Positions 60,931-64,000 of a stretch of 64,000 nucleotides of DNA are shown in pieces (within the stretch, counting starts at the first letter, position 1; the number at the start of each line of letters is the position of its first letter). Below the pieces are notes generated by a model. That model saw only the letters and a program-made list of their open reading frames with translations. It ran no database searches and was not told the origin of the DNA. The stretch covers positions 1-64,000 of the forward strand of contig NZ_JASISZ010000005.1 of assembly GCF_030063355.1 (NCBI RefSeq), in the 5' to 3' direction. The DNA is from Streptomyces sp. PH10-H1. GTDB taxonomy: Bacteria; Actinomycetota; Actinomycetes; Streptomycetales; Streptomycetaceae. The position numbers were made by a program, and so were the translations under genes.

Positions 60931-62084
60931 GCGCCGCGGTGGATCCCTCGCTCTCCCGCATCCCGGTGATGATGCCGTGGCTGGGCGAGGAGGAGGCCAA
61001 GGCGGCCGCCGACGCGGTGCTGTCCGGGTGGGTCGCCCAGGGGCCCCGGGTCGCCGAGTTCGAGCGCGTCTTCGCGGAACGGGTGGGCGCGGAACACGGC
61101 ATCGCGGTGAGTTCCTGCACCGCCGGCCTGCACCTGACCCTCATCGCGCTGGACCTGGGGCCCGGCGACGAGGTCATCGTCCCCTCGCTGTCGTTCATCG
61201 CCACCGCCAACGCCGTGCGCTACGTCGGGGCCCAGCCCGTGTTCGCCGATGTCGAGGCGGCCACCGGCAACCTGACGACGGCCACCGTGGACGCGGTGCG
61301 GACGCCCAGGACGAAAGCGGTCCTCGCCGTTCACCAGGGCGGGGTGCCCGCGGATGTGCACGCCCTGCGTGCCGCCTGCGCCGACTGGGACCTCGCTCTG
61401 GTCGAGGACGCGGCCTGTGCGATCGGCTCGACCGTGGGCGGCAAGTCCGTCGGCCACGGCGCGCTGCTCGCGGCATGGTCCTTCCACCCGCGCAAGGTGA
61501 TCACCACCGGCGAGGGCGGCATGGTGACCACGGACAACGCACAGTGGGCGGAGCGGTTGCGCCGGCTGCGCGAGCACGGGATGAACGCGTCCGCCGCGCA
61601 GCGGCACGCGAGCACCAAGCCCATCCTGGAGAGCTATCTCGAAGTCGGTTACAACTACCGGATGACCGACATCCAGGCCGCGGTCGGTCTGGTCCAACTC
61701 GAAAAACTGGACGAGGTGGTGGCGCGGCGCCGCGCCCTGGCCGCCCGCTACGAGACACTGCTGCGGGACATTCCGGGGCTGACCGCGGTCCGCGACCCCG
61801 AGTACGGGCAGGGCAACTTCCAGTCCTACTGGGTGCTGCCGTCCGAGGACTTCCCGGCGAGCCGTGACGAACTGCTCGCCGCGCTCTCCGAGGCCGGGAT
61901 CTCCGCCCGGCGCGGCATCATGGCGTCGCATCTCGAACCCGCCTACCAGGGACATCCCTCGGCGCCGCTGCCGGTCACCGAGCGGATCAGCCGCGACTCG
62001 CTGATCCTGCCGCTGTTCCACACGATGACCGAGGCCCAGCAGGACCGCGTGGTGGCGGTGCTCCGCGAACAGGCCGACGGATGA
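60927..62084 (+). CDS. DegT/DnrJ/EryC1 sugar aminotransferase
   Basis: A 385-aa PLP enzyme: MMPWLGEEEAKAAADAVLSG, SSCTAGLHLTLIALDLGPGD, IVPSLSFIATANAVRYVGAQ, PLP-facing VEDAACAIGSTVGGKSVG, and the Schiff-base Lys in SFHPRKVITTGEGGMVTT; YNYRMTDIQAAVGLVQLEKL near the active site. It transfers an amino group to a keto-sugar nucleotide. Coupled by 4-nt overlaps to both neighbours. Confidence 0.92.
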   Translation: MSAAVDPSLSRIPVMMPWLGEEEAKAAADAVLSGWVAQGPRVAEFERVFAERVGAEHGIAVSSCTAGLHLTLIALDLGPGDEVIVPSLSFIATANAVRYVGAQPVFADVEAATGNLTTATVDAVRTPRTKAVLAVHQGGVPADVHALRAACADWDLALVEDAACAIGSTVGGKSVGHGALLAAWSFHPRKVITTGEGGMVTTDNAQWAERLRRLREHGMNASAAQRHASTKPILESYLEVGYNYRMTDIQAAVGLVQLEKLDEVVARRRALAARYETLLRDIPGLTAVRDPEYGQGNFQSYWVLPSEDFPASRDELLAALSEAGISARRGIMASHLEPAYQGHPSAPLPVTERISRDSLILPLFHTMTEAQQDRVVAVLREQADG

Positions 62085-62899
62085 GCGGCCCCGCCAGACC
62101 CGGCCCGCCGGGCTCCGGCGCGGAGAGGTCCGGAGCGGAGAGTTCCGACCGCTCCGAGCTCGTGATCATCGGCGCGGGCGGGTTCGCGCGGGAGACCGCC
62201 CAGGCGGTACGGGATGCCAACGCCGAGGACACCGCCCGGGGCCGCGCCGAGCGCTGGAAGCTGCTCGGCCACCTGGACGACAACGCGGCGCTGCACGGCC
62301 GGGAGGTGGACGGCATCACCGTGCTGGGCGGGTGCGACCTGGTTCACGAGCTGCCCGGTGCGCGGCTGGTGATCTGCGTCGGCAACCCCCGGGACTACGC
62401 CGCACGGGCGCGTCTGGTGCGGCGACTGGGGCTGCCGGAACACCGCTACGCCACGGTGATCCATCCTGCCGCGGTGGTGTCGGGGACCTCGGCCGTCGGC
62501 CCCGGCTCGGTGCTCCTGGCGCACAGCGTCCTGACGGCCGCCGTGCGGGTGGGGGCGCATGTGGCCGTGATGCCGCACGTCGTCCTCACTCATGACGATG
62601 TGATCGGGGACTACGCCACGATCGCCTCCGGTGTCCGGCTCGGCGGGGGCGTACGGCTGGAGCGGGGTGCCTACGTGGGTGCGGGGTCCCTGGTCCGCGA
62701 GTGCACGACGATCGGCGCGTGGTCGCTGATCGGTATGGGAAGCACCGTGCTCGGCGATGTGCCGCCGGGCGAGGTCTGGGTCGGCAGTCCCGCCGGCCGA
62801 CTGCGCGAGGCGGGGATCCCGGCACTCGACGAGATCCGAGCCGCTGGTAACGACGTCGGCCGCCGGCCGGCTGAACGGATGGGGAGCTCAGTCACATGA
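62081..62899 (+). CDS. NeuD/PglD-like sugar O/N-acyltransferase (left-handed beta-helix)
   Basis: A 272-aa protein. After a Gly/Ser/Arg tail comes a Rossmann-like PglD N-domain (LVIIGAGGFARETAQAVRDA, GARLVICVGNPRDYAARARL). Hexapeptide repeats follow (VIHPAAVVSGTSAVGPGSVL, VGAHVAVMPHVVLTHDDVIG with the catalytic His, YATIASGVRLGGGVRLERGA), then GSPAGRLRE. It probably acetylates the amino group installed by the adjacent DegT enzyme. ATGA overlaps on both sides. Confidence 0.9.
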   Translation: MSGPARPGPPGSGAERSGAESSDRSELVIIGAGGFARETAQAVRDANAEDTARGRAERWKLLGHLDDNAALHGREVDGITVLGGCDLVHELPGARLVICVGNPRDYAARARLVRRLGLPEHRYATVIHPAAVVSGTSAVGPGSVLLAHSVLTAAVRVGAHVAVMPHVVLTHDDVIGDYATIASGVRLGGGVRLERGAYVGAGSLVRECTTIGAWSLIGMGSTVLGDVPPGEVWVGSPAGRLREAGIPALDEIRAAGNDVGRRPAERMGSSVT

Positions 62900-64000
62900 A
62901 CCAGATACCACTTGTCGACCTCAAGGCGGCCCATGCCGAAGTCGCCGATGACGTACGGGACGGTTTCGAGCGCGTTCTGGCGGCCACCGCGTTCATCGGC
63001 GGCGAAGAGGTCCGGGAGTTCGAACGCGAGTACGCGGCCTTCGCCGGTGTCGCGCACTGCGTCGGTGTGGCAAACGGCACCGACGCCCTTGAACTGGCGC
63101 TGCGGGCGAGCGGTGTCGGGGTCGGCGACGAGGTGGTGCTGCCGGCCAACACCTTCATCGCCACGGCGGGCGCGGTGGCCAGGATCGGTGCCAAGCCGGT
63201 GCTGGTGGACTGCGATCCCGACAGTCTCCTCATGGACCACCGGGCCGCACTCGACGCGGTCGGCGCAGCCACCCGTGCGGTCGTGCCGGTCCATCTGTAC
63301 GGGCAGTGCGCCGCCGTGACGGAACTGGCCGGTGCCCTGCCCGCGCACGTCAGGATCGTCGAGGACGCGGCGCAGAGCCAGGGCGCGACGCGCGACGGCC
63401 GCTCCCCGGGAAGCGGCGGGATCGCGGCCACCAGCTTCTATCCGGGCAAGAACCTCGGCGCCTACGGTGACGCGGGCGCGGTGGTAACCGACGACGAGGA
63501 GCGGGCCGACCTGGTGCGCGCGCTCGCGAACCACGGCGGCGTCGCCAAATACCGCCATGACGTGGCCGGGTTCAACAGCCGCCTGGACGGACTGCAGGCA
63601 GTCGTCCTGCGGGCCAAGCTGGCCCGGCTGGCCGACGGGAACGCGGCCCGGCGCGTGGCCGCGGCGCGCTACGACGCGCTGCTCGGCGACTTGTCCGGCG
63701 CCGGGCGCGTGGTGCTGCCGGTGACGGTCACCGGCAACGAGCACGTGTGGCACCTGTACGTCGTGCGCGTCGCCGGAGCGGACCGTGACGCCGTCGTGGG
63801 CAAGCTCAACGCGGAGGGCATCGGGGCCGGGGTGCACTATCCCGCTCCGGTGCACCTCACCTCGGCCTTCGGCCACCTCGGGCACCGCCGTGGCGACTTC
63901 CCAAACGCCGAGGAGGCAGCGGACCGGATGCTCTCGCTTCCGCTCTTCCCGCAGATCACCACCGATCAGCAGCAGCAGGTCGTGGACGCGCTCGCCGATG
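62896..64000 (+). CDS. Second DegT/DnrJ/EryC1 aminotransferase, truncated by window end
   Basis: The first 368 codons are in the window and the stop lies beyond it. Motifs are IPLVDLKAAHAEVADDVRDG, VANGTDALELALRASGVGVG, LPANTFIATAGAVARIGAKP, VPVHLYGQCAAVTELAGAL, VEDAAQSQGATRDG and the PLP Lys in SFYPGKNLGAYGDAGAVVT. It resembles the UDP-3-keto-sugar 3-aminotransferase branch (DegT/QdtB/WlbC-like). Two DegT enzymes in one operon suggest a diamino or two different amino sugars. Confidence 0.9.
   Translation, partial: MNQIPLVDLKAAHAEVADDVRDGFERVLAATAFIGGEEVREFEREYAAFAGVAHCVGVANGTDALELALRASGVGVGDEVVLPANTFIATAGAVARIGAKPVLVDCDPDSLLMDHRAALDAVGAATRAVVPVHLYGQCAAVTELAGALPAHVRIVEDAAQSQGATRDGRSPGSGGIAATSFYPGKNLGAYGDAGAVVTDDEERADLVRALANHGGVAKYRHDVAGFNSRLDGLQAVVLRAKLARLADGNAARRVAAARYDALLGDLSGAGRVVLPVTVTGNEHVWHLYVVRVAGADRDAVVGKLNAEGIGAGVHYPAPVHLTSAFGHLGHRRGDFPNAEEAADRMLSLPLFPQITTDQQQQVVDALAD

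Noticed and set aside
1..64000. CRISPR arrays, insertion sequences, integrase/att sites, rRNA
   Set aside because: No spaced identical repeats, transposase or integrase motifs, tRNA-adjacent repeats or rRNA sequence were found.

Overview
The window is a high-GC actinomycete chromosome segment, almost certainly Streptomyces or a close relative. The evidence is strong third-position G/C bias, frequent GTG/TTG starts, many 4-nt ATGA/GTGA stop-start overlaps, and typical families: SARP regulator, class F sortase with DUF4397 partner, GAF-ANTAR protein, EspR-like XRE protein with an ImmA/IrrE-like neighbour and a MAB_1171c/DUF6545-type membrane protein. I see no tRNA, rRNA, CRISPR array or insertion sequence.

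Layout. 0.1-6.8 kb: a DMT-type permease coupled to a giant AftD-like (DUF3367) arabinofuranosyltransferase, a 49-aa membrane peptide and an alpha/beta hydrolase. 7.0-9.4 kb is a gene graveyard. It holds the 3' end of an SDR gene, a dipeptide/oligopeptide ABC operon cut so that the 5' two thirds of the binding-protein gene abut the last 65 codons of the ATPase gene, and a divergent nitrilase/TetR pair that has lost both 5' ends.

10.7-31.0 kb is the most coherent system: a copper-linked isonitrile lipopeptide (chalkophore) locus. On the minus strand run an MFS exporter, a KAS III-ACP protein, ScoE-like isonitrile oxidase, ScoD/FcoT-like enzyme, ScoC/FadD10-like ligase, ScoB-like ACP, a ScoA-like C-A-PCP-R NRPS, then a FecB/FecCD/ABC importer. 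Divergently on the plus strand are a Met-rich membrane peptide, a CopA-type ATPase and a PCu(A)C-like protein. Facing them are a SigC-like ECF sigma factor, an Asp/Asn beta-hydroxylase-family protein and a Met/His-rich membrane protein. The two divergent promoters at 24.8 and 25.2 kb share an AAT-N14/15-CGTAC motif that could be the sigma factor's target. The likely logic is that copper starvation activates the sigma factor, the diacylated lysine isonitrile is made and exported, Cu is recaptured by the ABC importer, and the copper proteins handle the metal.

31.3-37.4 kb: Tat-exported phospholipase C, SARP regulator, CHAP/peptidoglycan-binding protein, and an unusual Mrr-nuclease/TerD fusion. 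37.5-41.6 kb: a candidate undescribed RiPP operon. A 30-aa precursor ending CYCGGGPVLA is followed by a strong hairpin, a membrane M50-like protease with a PqqD-like N-terminus, a degenerate-ATPase/TPR protein and a flavin reductase. A divergent EspR-like regulator operon follows (42.0-44.6 kb).

44.6-57.9 kb is housekeeping and accessory: APC/KimA-like permease, lysA remnant, acireductone dioxygenase, sedolisin protease, GAF-ANTAR gene (frameshifted), small secreted protein, sortase F/DUF4397/membrane-protein cassette, PD40 protein, MFS permease, GT2 glycosyltransferase. From 58.4 kb to the right edge is a translationally coupled nucleotide-sugar operon (Gfo/Idh/MocA oxidoreductase, NAD epimerase, DegT aminotransferase, NeuD-like acyltransferase, second DegT running off the window).

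Caveat: four genes (NRPS, MFS exporter, GAF-ANTAR, sortase) each show one apparent frameshift. Either the assembly has indel errors or these genes are decaying; raw reads must decide.
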